Shown here piece after piece: positions 48,294 through 60,311 of a stretch of 64,000 nt of DNA. Within the stretch, counting starts at the first letter, position 1; the number at the start of each line of letters is the position of its first letter. The notes under the pieces are model-generated. The model searched no databases, was not told where the DNA came from, and saw nothing but the letters and a program-made list of their open reading frames with translations. Source of the stretch: Cyclina sinensis (Eukaryota; Mollusca; Bivalvia; Venerida; Veneridae); contig JAAONU010000010.1 in NCBI GenBank assembly GCA_012932295.1, forward strand, positions 24,860,977-24,924,976. The letters are read 5' to 3'. The position numbers and the translations under genes are program-made.

Positions 48294-49450
48294 AGAGGTG
48301 AAATAGTTAACTTACAAAATATAAGTTTACCACATGTGCATACATATTAAAATCTGGGGGAAATTCTATGTTGTGCACAGAGATTAAATACACGTCAATA
48401 TTATCTCCGTATCTAGTTCGATTGTTACATTTAAATTTATATCTATATACTACAATTGTTAAAAGACACCGGTTTTGGCACGCTAGGTATATAATGTAAA
48501 AAGTGTTTCATGCTGTGTATTTTTTTATCTCCAGTACATGGTTACAAAGTTGAAACTGGTGTCTAAGTAAGCTTTCTACTGAAGAAAAAAATGTAATATT
48601 GGGATCCTTCGTGATTGGCCGGCCAGTTGCAAAATATAAATACATTGTGTTGATTACGGTTTGTTTGAAATTATTTGAAGTCATTTTTCTTCATTTTGGT
48701 AATACATTCATAAGGTTATGCAGCCACTGCTTACATTTGGTGCTGAGTGCAAGGTCCAGAGATAACGATAGAGGCTTAGCTCTCAATCATCTTCCGTGTA
48801 TGCTCGTTGTACCTAAGGCAGCGATACATAACTTATCATCTCTTCCAAAAAGCCTTGATAATTAATTGATGGATTGAGGTCCCTTACATACCCTCTGATA
48901 AAAGACACTGAGTTTTTCAGCTTTTGCGATACAGCTAAAACTAAACTAAGCGGGACCTCTTTCCATTTTTTCCAGCATTAATGACTTGATTTTCCTTTAT
49001 TGTTGCATATCTATATCATAGTTGATATGTCATGAGTTAAGCCCAAAATAACCTTTACTTTTCAGGAAATTGAAAAAGTAACCTTTTCATAGGAAGATAA
49101 CATTGAATTTACAAAAACGTTTTGTTTTTCATATAACATAATTCAAAACATTAATTTTTGGCAACTTTGAACAAAACAACAAAAATAAAAACAATAAAAA
49201 TATATAATAAAAAATGAAGATTGTAGGAATTCGAATCTGAAATCGAAATAAAAAGTTTCTCTGTAAATGTACAATTAAACAATCAAATCTTATATTTATT
49301 TCTGATTTCATGCAATATTAAAAAGAACAACATTATCTGGAACATAAATGCTAATCTTAGCTATATATAACAAAGAAAACAGAACTTGCAAATAACGATG
49401 TATGTTAAGGAAAATTTTCTTTTGACAGCCCTGCAACGTATAGATATAAA
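48294..49450. other. Non-coding part of unit 2
   Basis: Aligns with 20,523-21,440 and about 21,770-21,830 of unit 1, including the possible decayed exon ending at 48,865 (frame LHLVLSARSRDNDRG to KSLDN). Confidence 0.6.
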
Positions 49451-49989
49451 AGTTATTGAACCATATTTTTCCACTATTTTAAATAGATATTTAACAAGGC
49501 CATATGTCAAACAGCCTTGATAAGGGAGTATCGTTCATGTTGTAAGAAAATTGTCTCAAATAATCTTTCTGAAGTTTTACGAATAATTTTAATAATCAAT
49601 ATGACAAACGTTTCTGAAGAATGCTTACAAACGATTCATTCATAGTGAAAATCTGAAAAAGGTCTAAATTAAGAATTATGTTATATTCTCCTGTCTTGGT
49701 GTTCGTCAAAAGTCATCATCTGTTTCAAAATGTGCTAATACTATAAAAAATCATTTGAATAAGTAAACTGGAATGTAATTTGAACATAAGAGGTCAAGAT
49801 GTAATTTTGGCAGTTAAAATTGCAAATTTATAGCTAAATTTTAATGTGGCTCATGCAAAAATCTTTAAACGAACTAGTCCAACAAGCAAGCTATAATTTT
49901 CTCTCCTGTTTTTTTTATATTTTTATAATTATGATAGTCCTGTGGGAGTATGATGACTGAAAGTTTATTCAATACATTTTCTTTCATTT

Positions 49990-50540
49990 TAGCTCACCAG
50001 AGCACGAAGTGCTTAAAAGTGAGCTAATGGCATGATTGATTGCCCGGCATCCGTCGTCGTGCGTCTATGCCTCGTCAACAATTTGACTACAATGACTTTC
50101 CTATACCACTAAGCCAACTTTGACGAAACTTGCCTGAGATATTTCTTGCAAAGCTCTACCAAAGTTGTTCAAAGAGTTGGATTCCATCAAGAACTCTAGT
50201 TGCTACGGCAACAGAAAGGAAAAAAATGAAAATCTTCTTGTTTGAAATGACAAGGTCCTGAGCCTTGTAGCATTGTATAGTGGATCTCTACCAAGTTTGT
50301 TCAAATTATACATCTGGGGTCAAATTTGGTCTAGCGCCGGGGGACAAATAATTTTACATAGGTTTATATAGCGAAAACTTTGAAGATCTTCTTGTCTGAA
50401 AGGACAAAGCCTTGAGCCTTAAGAATTGGTATGTAGCATTGTCTAATGGACCTCTACCCAGTATACTCAAATTATATCCATAGGGTCAAATTTGACCCTG
50501 CCCTGGGGGTCAATTGTTTTTACATAGGCTTTAGAAAATT
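49990..50540 (+). mobile_element. Helentron/HINE-like element 3, 3' truncated
   Basis: Starts TTAGCTCACCAGAGCACGAA with a CCGTCGTCGTGCGTC tract, then two ~155-bp core repeats with CTTCTTGTTTGAAA/CTTCTTGTCTGAAA (about 50,235 and 50,389), as in element 1. No terminal hairpin follows; the right end fades near 50,530. Confidence 0.6.
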
Positions 50541-51721
50541 AAAAAAATATGGGATTCAAACGTGTACCAGGCACGTGCTACGGTTTCTGTCATTTTATTT
50601 TGTGTGTTTGTGAATTTGCAAAAGTTTACTGAGAAACACGTATCAGAATCCTAGATGGAAGCAATGCATTTGTGAATGCATTTACCAGATTAGGTGTTAA
50701 AATGACCTGTACGGATGGTATAAGATACAATAAATTGATTCTTCGTTTTAAGCGCAAGTCAAACACCAACCGATTTGCAAAATATGAGATACTGATTCTC
50801 ATACTGATTCTCATCAGTTTTACCCAACTTAGGCTTTAATTCCACGACATCTGTCGCAGAAGTGAAATATACAAAGCAAGTTAAATTGTAAACTTATTCA
50901 AACGTTGACGCATTTCTTCTTAATTTTACTGATTCATATCAAATTACTTCGTCACATCAGGGGCGGACAGGGGATCTTTTGAAAACCACACTTCTTGATA
51001 AATACAGTCGGAAGCACGTTTCCTTCCCCATGAATTTACACTTCTACATTTTTGTTTTTTTGCATATGGGATATTTAACAGAATTCTTATAGATAGGACC
51101 ATGAAACATGTCTGTCAAAATAGATGGAAAAAAGCATAATATTTGTTAAAATCGGGTTTATAAATATGCTTTTTGTTTCTCATCCTTTTTTGTCAATATT
51201 ACAAGTTAACAAGATGCTAGAAGTGCAGTTTTGTCCTTTAATAAATCTTTCCCTGGATATTATTTAAGGCACTTTTTTTAAAACATTTATTGTTCAAATG
51301 ACATATCGAGTATTTATTTTACAGTATATTCATGTTTCACGATATTAAGTGGTAAGAAAAACGTTCAAATAGTACGTCAATGTTTAACATCCTGTGATAA
51401 TATAACATGAAGGAAGATAATGTTTACTTATCGCTACATTTCGAAAGCCTTAGCATTTATTCAGGGTCCGTTTCAAACAAGTACAAGATAAAATAAAAAC
51501 AGTAAAATATTTCAATAGAAAGATTTATAAATGACTTTTTTTTGCCTTTTAAGACATTTCTACATGCAATATAGATGCAGTAAATCAGATCTCCTTTTCT
51601 CAAGGCTTACTTTTTTTCCTACGTTATTCATCTTCATTTTTTACCTTTGTTACACCATATGAAAAAAAAGAAAGTCCTTTTTTCTCTTCGTTATTTACAA
51701 CATAAAAGTTGTGTATACTTA
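50541..51721. other. Non-coding stretch of unit 2
   Basis: Mostly absent from unit 1. 51,300-51,560 resembles 2,110-2,300 and 21,870-21,990. No gene seen. Confidence 0.5.
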
Positions 51722-51722
51722 G

Positions 51723-51760
<38 letters not shown>

Positions 51761-51864
51761 CAACCAATCAATCAATCAATCAATCAAACATTCAAACAAT
51801 CAATTTAATGTTTACAATTTAACTGTAATCAATCAATTAATCAATCAATCAATCAATCAATCAA
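51722..51864. repeat. (ATCA)n array, unit 2
   Basis: Two blocks of ATCA repeats around a short spacer, the shorter sister of the unit-1 array. Confidence 0.9.
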
Positions 51865-52211
51865 AGGTTTTCATTTTAACTGGAAACAAATGTTTCAAAT
51901 TATGATATTTTAATGACTGCTGAAGCAACTTTTCTTTTAACGTCCTATCCTTTTGATACAGAGTCACATTTTCCACATACATTGTTTTGTTAGTTCATTT
52001 GTAAACAGATCTATGCACATGTTTCTCATGCGGGGTTATATAATATTGTGCGCATTTACTATTATTTTTTATTCTATTTTATAAAACAATATAAATCATC
52101 GTCTGAAAAAAAATCACTTTTGATAAGTGGCCCTTTTGTCATCCATACCACTATCTATACAGTCGTGCAATAAAGATAAATGGTGGCCTGAGATATTTAT
52201 TGACATTCTAA

Positions 52212-53540
52212 CGAGGAGCGTTCAAATATGAATGCATCTAAGCATGTAAAATTTGATTCTTCATATGTTTCATAGATTTTTTTATGTTGTTCCCTCAAAG
52301 TATTCACATCCAACAGATATATAAAGTTTCAGTCTCCGGATCCAATCTTTAACGGCATTTTCATAGTCTTTTTGGTATACAATGAATATACTGGAATATT
52401 ACAGAACCAATGGGGTTTGCGCTGAACAAATTTTTGACCTGAAAGGTATTTGTAGCTTTGGAAACAAAAAGGAGTCCCAATGAACAAGGTCAGGTGAATA
52501 TGGAGGATGGGGGAGCACAACGATTTTTTTCTGATTCAGAAAGTCTTGCACTATAGACGCCTTGTGCGATGACGCGTTGCCAAAATGGCCAAACCTGTTG
52601 CGGGTCTTCGTTTTCAAATGTATATGTTTAGTTTCCGAAGAACTTTTGTCATGTAAAATTTACCATTAACAGATTTGCCTTTAGGAATAGCAACCTGAGT
52701 GGCGGGACCCTGGGTTGTAAAGAAAATGGCATACATAACCTTCTTTATACTGATGGTACTTTTTGCAATGCATGGTCTTTTGCCAGGCTTTGTAGCCCAA
52801 ATCTTGTTTTGGTGTTTTCGTTTTGGCTCATAAAAATGAACCCATATTTCGTCACCAGTGACGACATTTGCAAAAGGCCGTGCATTATAATTTAGATGCT
52901 GTTTAAGCAACAACATAGCCCATTGCACGCGAGCCTTTCTCTGCTCATCTGTCAGCAAATGGGGTATCCATCAAGCACAGATGTTTCTTATCTTCCAATC
53001 ATGTTTGAGAATGGTATGAGCTGCTCCTACTCACTAGCTATTTGCCTGGTGGTGTATCTTGCATCGGTATTAAACTTTTTTTCACTTCAGCAACCATCTT
53101 GACAGATGTTGCTGTTTTAGGCCGACGGGCTTGGGGTGCATCTTCAGTCGAAATTAACCCACATTAAAATTTATTAAACCAACCAATAACTGATGAAAAA
53201 GACATTTCATTTTGTCCATATACAGAACAGATTTCATCAAAAATGTCTTTACACCCTATGCCAAGGAGACAACGATTCTTAATAAAAGACAGTATTTCAT
53301 TGGCATACTCTGATCTCCTACCAACCATTTTTGTATTAGAGTATACGAATAGACAATGTATAGCCAGCTTTTAACACAGCTAAAGGGAACGAATTTTAAT
53401 GAATGTGGTATCAATGTAAAGCTAAAATGAATATCTACCCGATAACCTTCATTTCTTTGTGTGTGTGTTTTTTGTTGTTGTTTTTTTCCAAAACTGAACA
53501 ATATAACGTTCTAGATGCATTCATATTTGAACACTCCTCG
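52212..53540 (-). mobile_element. mariner element, both ends present, unit 2
   Basis: Inverted ends CGAGGAGCGTTCAAATATGA and CGAGGAGTGTTCAAATATGA are flanked by TA (53,541-53,542 at the right; TA plus one extra A at the left). It measures about 1.33 kb, the usual mariner length, and lies at the same locus as the truncated unit-1 copy. Confidence 0.88.
52330..53328 (-). pseudogene. mariner transposase remnant, unit 2
   Basis: It keeps the start missing from the other copy: MVGRRSEYANEILSFIKNRC from ATG 53,328. The helix-turn-helix region follows with an in-frame stop and then frameshifts, then LLTDEQRKARVQWA. The catalytic Asp blocks are VVTGDEIWVHFYEPKRK, a broken HDNA region read as FGNASSHK (a deletion removes part of the second Asp motif), and PPYSPDLVHWD. 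Multiple stops and frameshifts; not functional. Confidence 0.85.
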
Positions 53541-54280
53541 TATTAGCAAATGTTTTGCAACTGACTGTACAAAGGCGGAAACCCCTCGGGTTCATATTTT
53601 CGTAAATTGTCTGTAATGTATTTTTTATTGAACAATATATGAATTAATGCATTTTTACCTCTACTTTTAACTGTGTGCAGAGGCTGTGTTTTCTGACAAT
53701 GATTTTTTCCTGATATGCGTTTTTCACTTTTTATTATAACAAGATACGCTGGGTTCATTTTAGGAGCGCACTTATTCTTCTTATTCATTTAAGTTACCTC
53801 CGTTGTGGTGAACAATTCTCTTGAATACACATTTTTTTATATTTGTTTACTTTAAGTAGTTGAATAAATTAAGCAGTATCGGGGAAGAAAAAATATTCGC
53901 ACCGTGGGCTCTTCTGGAAATAAGTTGTTCATCCACACCATGTGGGGACTTCGTTGACTTTCCACGTTAAATAAAGAAACCTTTACTTTTACCTTTCTAA
54001 ACAAGTTATACAGGTTTGTCGTTTTATTAAAAGTATTTCAATATAACTTCCTGTCCTTTCCTTACATGCATTTTATTCCATTTCCTGTCTTCAAGTTTAC
54101 CTATATTGTGATTAAGATTTATTCAAAAGATGATATTACACGGGCATGTGAATTATTATATGATACTTTGATTAACAGATTCTTATGAATTTTTATCTGT
54201 ATGACAATTTTTATATAATCAATGGCTCCTTTTTCGAAGGTTTTTATTCGATTATTCCCCAAACCGCTTTCATGTATAAC
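53541..54280. other. End of unit 2, non-coding
   Basis: Resembles 3,540-4,260 before unit 1 (TTGAATACACATTTTTTT and TTTCCTGTCTTCAAGTTTAC text). Missing between units 1 and 2, where the join lies inside the mariner. Confidence 0.5.
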
Positions 54281-56137
54281 TATGTTTGCGTCTCAAATTT
54301 CATAAACAGCTCTAGAAGATTTGAAGTAAATAATTTCATGCAAAATTTCAAAACGCTCTAGCAGCCATGTGTCTTTGTGTGTCCAAAAGAGGTAACATTC
54401 TTCATAAATCACCTCTTTAAAATGAGCTACGGAAAAGTCTTGGGATATGATTTTGCTCATGGTCGGTCAGTCGGTATATAAGATCAAACGGTTCCGATCA
54501 GTCAATTGAGAACGCAGCAGCCTAGATCCTTATACTTACTAAGTAGGTTGAGAATATCAAGTAAATACCCTCATTGGGCCTCAAAGAGGGGTTTCGGATC
54601 AATGATCTGAGAACAACTAAAATTCTTCAGCTTAATGGGTACATAAACACTTTTCATTTTAGTCACAATGTCAAAGGTTTATTACAACCAGTAGTAGTTT
54701 AATAATTATTTATTATTTTATTTATTTATTATTTTATCCGACTGGGTCAAATATCTAGCTCACAGATTTATAAACTTTAGAATTAGTTTCCAATCAATTA
54801 CTCATGAGCAACTTATTTTGGGACCCTCATAGTTTACGGAATGAATTAACACAGTGAGTAGATAAACATGTTTGTGTAAACTTGGTCATAAGGAAGTCAA
54901 TGAGATGAAGTTGGAATTTTAAAAAGGAATCTAGAAGATAATAATGTTGACTGAGTTGTTACTTCGATATAAAAATTCGTTATAAAAACAGCTTCAAGTC
55001 ACAGTCAAGAAACATTTCCGAAGGTCATATTTGGCAGACTATGAAGTTCAAAGGGACCTATTTCTATAAAGGTATGCGTTCTCAATTTATGTGAAGGAAC
55101 GAATAGAAGAAAATGAAAAAAGACTTTCATTTTAAAGTATTTCTTTCTGTCTAAAGGGAGAAAACTATAACATTTGCTGATATTTTACAACAAGAGTATT
55201 TATTCTGTATAAATTCGATTTTTACACGTGCATTATTTTGTTACCTATTAGGACTTTAAGCGAAAAAAGTAGGGTTTATCTCTATTACATGACATTTAAA
55301 CATGAATGAATATCAATTTGTTTAACTTGAAAGTTAAATGCCTTCCTTGTTTGAAAATAAAACTGTCACTGCATGTTCCAAACGTTCGTCCGTCCGTTTT
55401 TTGTTCATTCTTTCATTCATTCTTTCCTCATTTATTTTTCTTTCTCTCGTTTTGTTTGGTTGTTTGTCGGCTCACTTTCCGATTAATGTATATAATGTTA
55501 ATAGTCATGTTTTAAGGAACAAATTTTGGGGGACTTTTAGAAAAGAAAACAATGAAAAAAGAAATAAATTATAAAGCTTTAATCAGATCTTAAATTGACA
55601 TATGCTCGTCGCTTTCTCTGTCGGCTCAAAGAATGTTAACGGTAACCTATGTTAACCTCCGCATTATCTCCCATATTCCGGTCAATCTGTTGCCTTCTAC
55701 GAGTACAGTGTAACTTTTAATCTCATAATCATTTCATTCCTCTGTAGATTACTTCTCTAATTTAAACTACATGCTTACAAACAACAATTTCTCTTAAAAT
55801 TTATCATCTATATACAACTTCTGTTACGGTAAATTATTTGCAAATTTCGTGCAGATCAAACGGTAGAGTAAGTTCATCTCAGTGAAACAACAATATCCTA
55901 CAACATGCATATCACTTTAGGCAAGGGGAGATAACATTTACATGTACATACAACTACAAACAAACTGATACAAATAGATTAAGATGAGAAATGTGTTTAT
56001 TTTAGTGACCAGCACGTCTATATAAATTCAATGACAATTTTATTATTGGAAATCAAACACTAGCACACGTCTCAATGGGCCTATAAACTAGACACAATGT
56101 TTAAATATTAATATTACAAATACATAAATGTATGGAG

Positions 56138-56250
56138 AGAATACCATGCTAGTGCCTGATATTATAAAATTTTTGAGGCCAGGCTTAGGACAAAAATGAA
56201 GGCGAGGCTCTGCCGATATTTTATAATATTAGACACTTGATTGGTATTCT
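56138..56250. mobile_element. Small palindromic MITE, 113 bp
   Basis: Inverted ends AGAATACCATGCTAGTGCCT and AGAATACCAATCAAGTGTCT continue through a shared ATATTATAAAAT stretch. The loop contains GAGGCCAGGCTTAGGAC. No clear target duplication. Confidence 0.6.
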
Positions 56251-57077
56251 ATTTATCATGTTTTCAATTTTTATTTGCGTTTCATTTTTTAAATTTTAAA
56301 TACATTAAAAAACCTCTCTAGAGCATTTCGAGTTCATGTTGGGCGCCAAAATTTGCGAATTGACAGCCAAGGGTAAAAATTAAGAAGAAATAGTCCTGAA
56401 AATATTTTAGTCAACAGTAAGAGAGAAATAAATATTTAAAAAAAAAAAACAAACAAAAAAACTGTTCGATTCAAAATTTATGAGATGAGTATTTTCAAAC
56501 TGTAAAAAGTATTCATTTTCCGTTCTTTTAATTTTATTTCGCATTTCATGGACCTTTGGTTTCACAATTTCGCCATATTGAATTTACCGATGCAAGGAAT
56601 CAAACGTTGAACATGGTTTCAACTTAATCGATCTTTTTAGCTAATGTCTTGCTTGTAAAATGATTTAAATGATCAACTCGATCTTAAAGCATAATCTCTA
56701 GCCTGGTTTGTGATGAAAATAAGTGCCAATGGTTGTGTAAACAATGTGAAGATTGTAGTGACAGAACTTTGAGAACAAATGGAACATCACTAGCTAAGAG
56801 CTTCTAGAAATCTTATATAGGGACTTGAATTCATTGATCAAGCATATGCTTAATTATTATAACCAGTAAAGATACTTTCAATTGCGAAGTAAAAGCAAAA
56901 TGTGTACGTTGTTTAGAAAATGATGTTTGCTAGAATCCAAAAGAATGCCTTTTTTTGCATCATAAAAAAAAACAACGAAAAAACAATCATTCATTATATA
57001 CTTATTTTATTTTTTTCTGGAGAGAGAAACAGCGCAACATTCTGTTGTGTATCTGAGTCAGTGACTCATACATCTGA
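56251..57077. other. Non-coding stretch
   Basis: AT-rich, with short poly(A) runs near 56,440 and 56,970. Nothing recognised. Confidence 0.5.
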
Positions 57078-57311
57078 TGGAATCTGACGACAGGCGAGAA
57101 GCGAGAGTCTGCCAGGGAAGGATCCGATAAAGATATTGTCTCAGCTGCCTATTTTGTAGACGGGATAACACAAGTACAGTCAAATGTTATACTAGTTACA
57201 GAAACAGATTTCGGAGTAGAGCAGCAAATATTAGATTCGTTAAAAGATTTAATACAGTACTCCAGGTTATGGTTAAGCATATGTCAAGTGATGTGTACAG
57301 GGCCTCAATAA
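57078..57311 (+). other. Possible exon-like open frame, unknown
   Basis: 78 codons free of stops between a TGA (57,075) and TAA (57,309), without an early ATG. It contains DIVSAAYFVDGITQVQSNVI and LVTETDFGVEQQILDSLKDL, a balanced composition unlike the AT-rich noise around it. A donor-like CTCCAG|GTTATG follows. No family recognised. It could be a captured or decayed exon. Confidence 0.3.
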
Positions 57312-58877
57312 TTGTTTTTAACTATAAATTGATTTAAACCCCAGATGATAAATCTCATAATGCGCTTGGAAGAGATTCCCTAAGACGTTTATAATCAAAT
57401 TAAAAAAGTGAACATATGCATATGTCAGAAAACACAGCTTCCCTACACAGCCAAAAAGTAGAAAAAAACTAAGAGTATAGACCTTTAAAGTGATTACTTT
57501 AAAAAAAAGAGACACCACAAACAAATAACGAAAATGAGAACTAATGGTGTTACCACTTTGGAACAGCCAGTTGAAAAACTTTTGTCACCGGAGGTTTTTA
57601 CCAGGTTCTATGGTGCACCGACCGTTCAATACAAAAATAAATGATGAGAAATACCCCACAAGGTGTTGTAAAAACAGTTGAGGAAAAACAGTTGTCAGTT
57701 ATCACATACTGAAATGCTTTCCTTGTCAAGCGTAACTATCATAACTATGTTTTGCTACAAATACGTTGGTGCATACAAATTAACATTTCAATATTAGACA
57801 AGAAAAAAATCGCTATTCCGAAACATCTATTATTTATTTTTATGTTGACAATCAAATTTGCACGACATTAAATGTCAACGCAGAGCAATTTAAAAAAACA
57901 AACTAGTTGTCATTGCAAAAATGTTACGTCTAATGTCATGTCGTGCCTAATAGGTTTCATATCCCAAAGTACATATTCGTCTTATAGTTCTTTGGCAAAG
58001 AGAACAAATCTTATTAGAAACATATGTCCTATGAGAATTGCTCCGCTTAAAATGGCTTTTAATTTTTCGTTAGTTTCCTTTGAAGCTGTGCTAAAGGAAA
58101 TGTTAAGAGAATAAGGTGTCAGTAGCCTCAAATACCTTTGTAATAAGAACAGACCAGTACATGTTGATATTTTGTTATTATAAAATGTGGTATGAGTTTT
58201 TCCGCATCGGTCATAGTATTATGTCTAAACAAAAGAAACTGAGTAAAATCTGAAACCTCAAATAAGAGAAGTTTTAGGATTTTCATAAAATTCTACAGTT
58301 CTGTGATGGTTATATAGGACCTGGGTGCTTAATTCTATCACTAGTGCAAAGATTTTACAGGAACAAATTTTAGTATTGCTTTTCGATAATTCATTTTTTT
58401 TTTATTTTCCAAATATTTTTCTGACACGTTTCGTGTGAAAAAAGATTAGTAATATATATGTGTTTGTAAGGTAATACGTACTTATATTACTGCCTTAAAA
58501 ACATGCAAATATATTCGGCATATATTTGACATTTCTGAACAAATCAACGTTTTAACAATTTATCACAAATAGTTTATATGATGTTTTAGAATTCAGTGAA
58601 GGTGAAGAATATAACCTTTTTTCAGTTTATACCGAATGTTCTCAGCTTTGATATCAAATACCTCACAGAAAATTACCGTCTTTGTTTCTTGTCTGTGATT
58701 CTAAGCGAAGTACATGTATAATAAATAGACAGTTGGTCAAACAAAAAAAGGGAAAAAAAAGAAAAAATCATACTAACATCGGCATGGGGTTAGAAACGTT
58801 AAAACAATAAAGGTAAGATTCAAACTTTTATTATGTTTCATTGCTTAATGTTTGATTGTATTAATCTTATTTTTCAG
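57312..58877. other. Non-coding stretch of unit 3
   Basis: AT-rich. An 80-codon ORF at 57,872-58,114 shows no recognisable domain. It ends at an acceptor-like TTATTTTTCAG before the decayed gene. Confidence 0.45.
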
Positions 58878-60290
58878 ATATTCCGAGCGACCAGACCTTA
58901 TCAATTTACAAAACGGTCAATTTAATGTCAGATGCCGATTAAAATTTATAATATACTTTCATTTGAATTGCATTCATGCCAGTTACCTGACAAAAACCTT
59001 AATGCTGCTTATTTCGATCATTTACGAGAAAATGGGATACACTGTCATACTTGTAAAGAGGAAAGGAACCACTAAATTATTGAATTGGCATCATTATAGA
59101 CTTGCATTGCAAATTCCACTGCAAAAACCACTGCATGAAGCCAAGGATAAGAATAACAATGAAATATCTAATGCAGATAAAGAAAATGAAAACAAATTCT
59201 CAAGTACTACATACTTAATTCGCTACTATTTAGAGATGAGACATGCTAAACATTATAGTGTTTCCGAGGATCTGTTAAGCCAGGAATCTGATTTTAATGA
59301 TAATAGAGAGCTTGAAAAGGAAGATGAAATAAGTAAACAAATATATATCTGATGAAAATGACGATGATACACATGAAAGTGATTTTTATTATTTCGATGA
59401 CGATATAAACGATCCAGATTAGGAAAAGTTTGAATAAAGATGGGTAAGCTAACACTGAAGGTAGCATCTGATTAAATTGACAGTAGTTCATATGTTGCAT
59501 GTGAAGAGGGATGGAAAACAAAATGCACAGTAACAAAAAGAAGAAAAGTTACTCAACTAACCGATGTCTTTTTATATCAAGAAGGAACGAAAGAATAAAA
59601 TATCAAGAACAAATTAAGTATGGGAGGGAATCTGAACATACAAAAGCTCTGATTGATCAAGATCATAGACAAGTAATTGAACCTGATTATACAGTAGATA
59701 CAGACCGATAAGAAATACTCAATGCAGTTGAACATTTTTCCGAAGGCCAAATGCAAGTTCAGTTGTGTGAGCTAATGAGAACACGTGACATTCAAGTAAA
59801 ATAGTTGTCGTAGGACGCAGATGTAAATCTCAAAACTTCAGTGAATGTTGAACATGGAGAAGACGTTTTGTCTGAGGAAACTTTAACATCTAGATCCAAA
59901 AGATTGAAAAGGGGAGAAAGTGATTCATCAAAACGGGAGAAAAATGTCTATAGAATTAAAAGCATGAAAGGAAAAAGTTACAAAGGAATAGCTAAAAGCA
60001 ATGACGGAAAATTCAAGCATATCACGGACAGAAATGAAAGAAGGGCGAGAAAGCTTACACAGAAAGATGTGTAATACAAAAAGTTACAGGAAAAGAAATT
60101 AAATATTCGTTACGTTTTGGAGCATGAACTGGGACAAAAAGAATCTATTCCAAGGAGTTTAAACAGATACTACAGCCACAAAACTTAAATTCTTAAGTAA
60201 GTAGAAGACATTGCACACTCCCGTATACGTTGAAATCTGATGGGCAACAGTTTGTGCATACTGAATATGGTACGAAAATCAAGAGCATTA
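58878..60290 (+). pseudogene. Decayed gene beside GT11, best preserved in unit 3
   Basis: From the acceptor at 58,877 a 158-codon frame opens with YSERPDLINLQNGQF. It continues to the acidic DNDRELEKEDE and, after a shift, SDENDDDTHESDFYYFDDDI with a TAG in DPD-EKFE. Further pieces: WKTKCTVTKRRKV, then from 59,841 a 77-codon frame with SKRLKRGESDSSKREKNVYR, MKGKSYKGIAKSNDGKFKHI and RNERRARKLTQKD. The module pattern (basic patch, K-N-V-x-R, K-S-Y, later CxxK and F-W-S) recurs in units 1 and 2 in worse condition. It recalls an uncharacterised expanded invertebrate family with a Cys-rich C-terminus; this is memory only. At least five disabling changes; no active product is expected. Confidence 0.45.
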
Positions 60291-60311
60291 AGCTTTTCAA
60301 AAGTGATCGTA

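Larger units (their letters stand above)
24641..54280. repeat. Segmental duplication, unit 2
   Basis: Second copy of the unit. It is about 8 kb longer than unit 1, mainly because of insertions at 31,978-32,608, 35,587-36,058, 36,366-36,690, 37,731-42,050, 42,331-45,083 and 45,563-48,288, and retained sequence at 49,450-51,385. It begins with the ACCAGGTCTTCGTCTCAAAT block also seen at 4,280. Its end (53,541-54,280) lacks a counterpart between units 1 and 2 but resembles 3,540-4,260. Confidence 0.85.
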
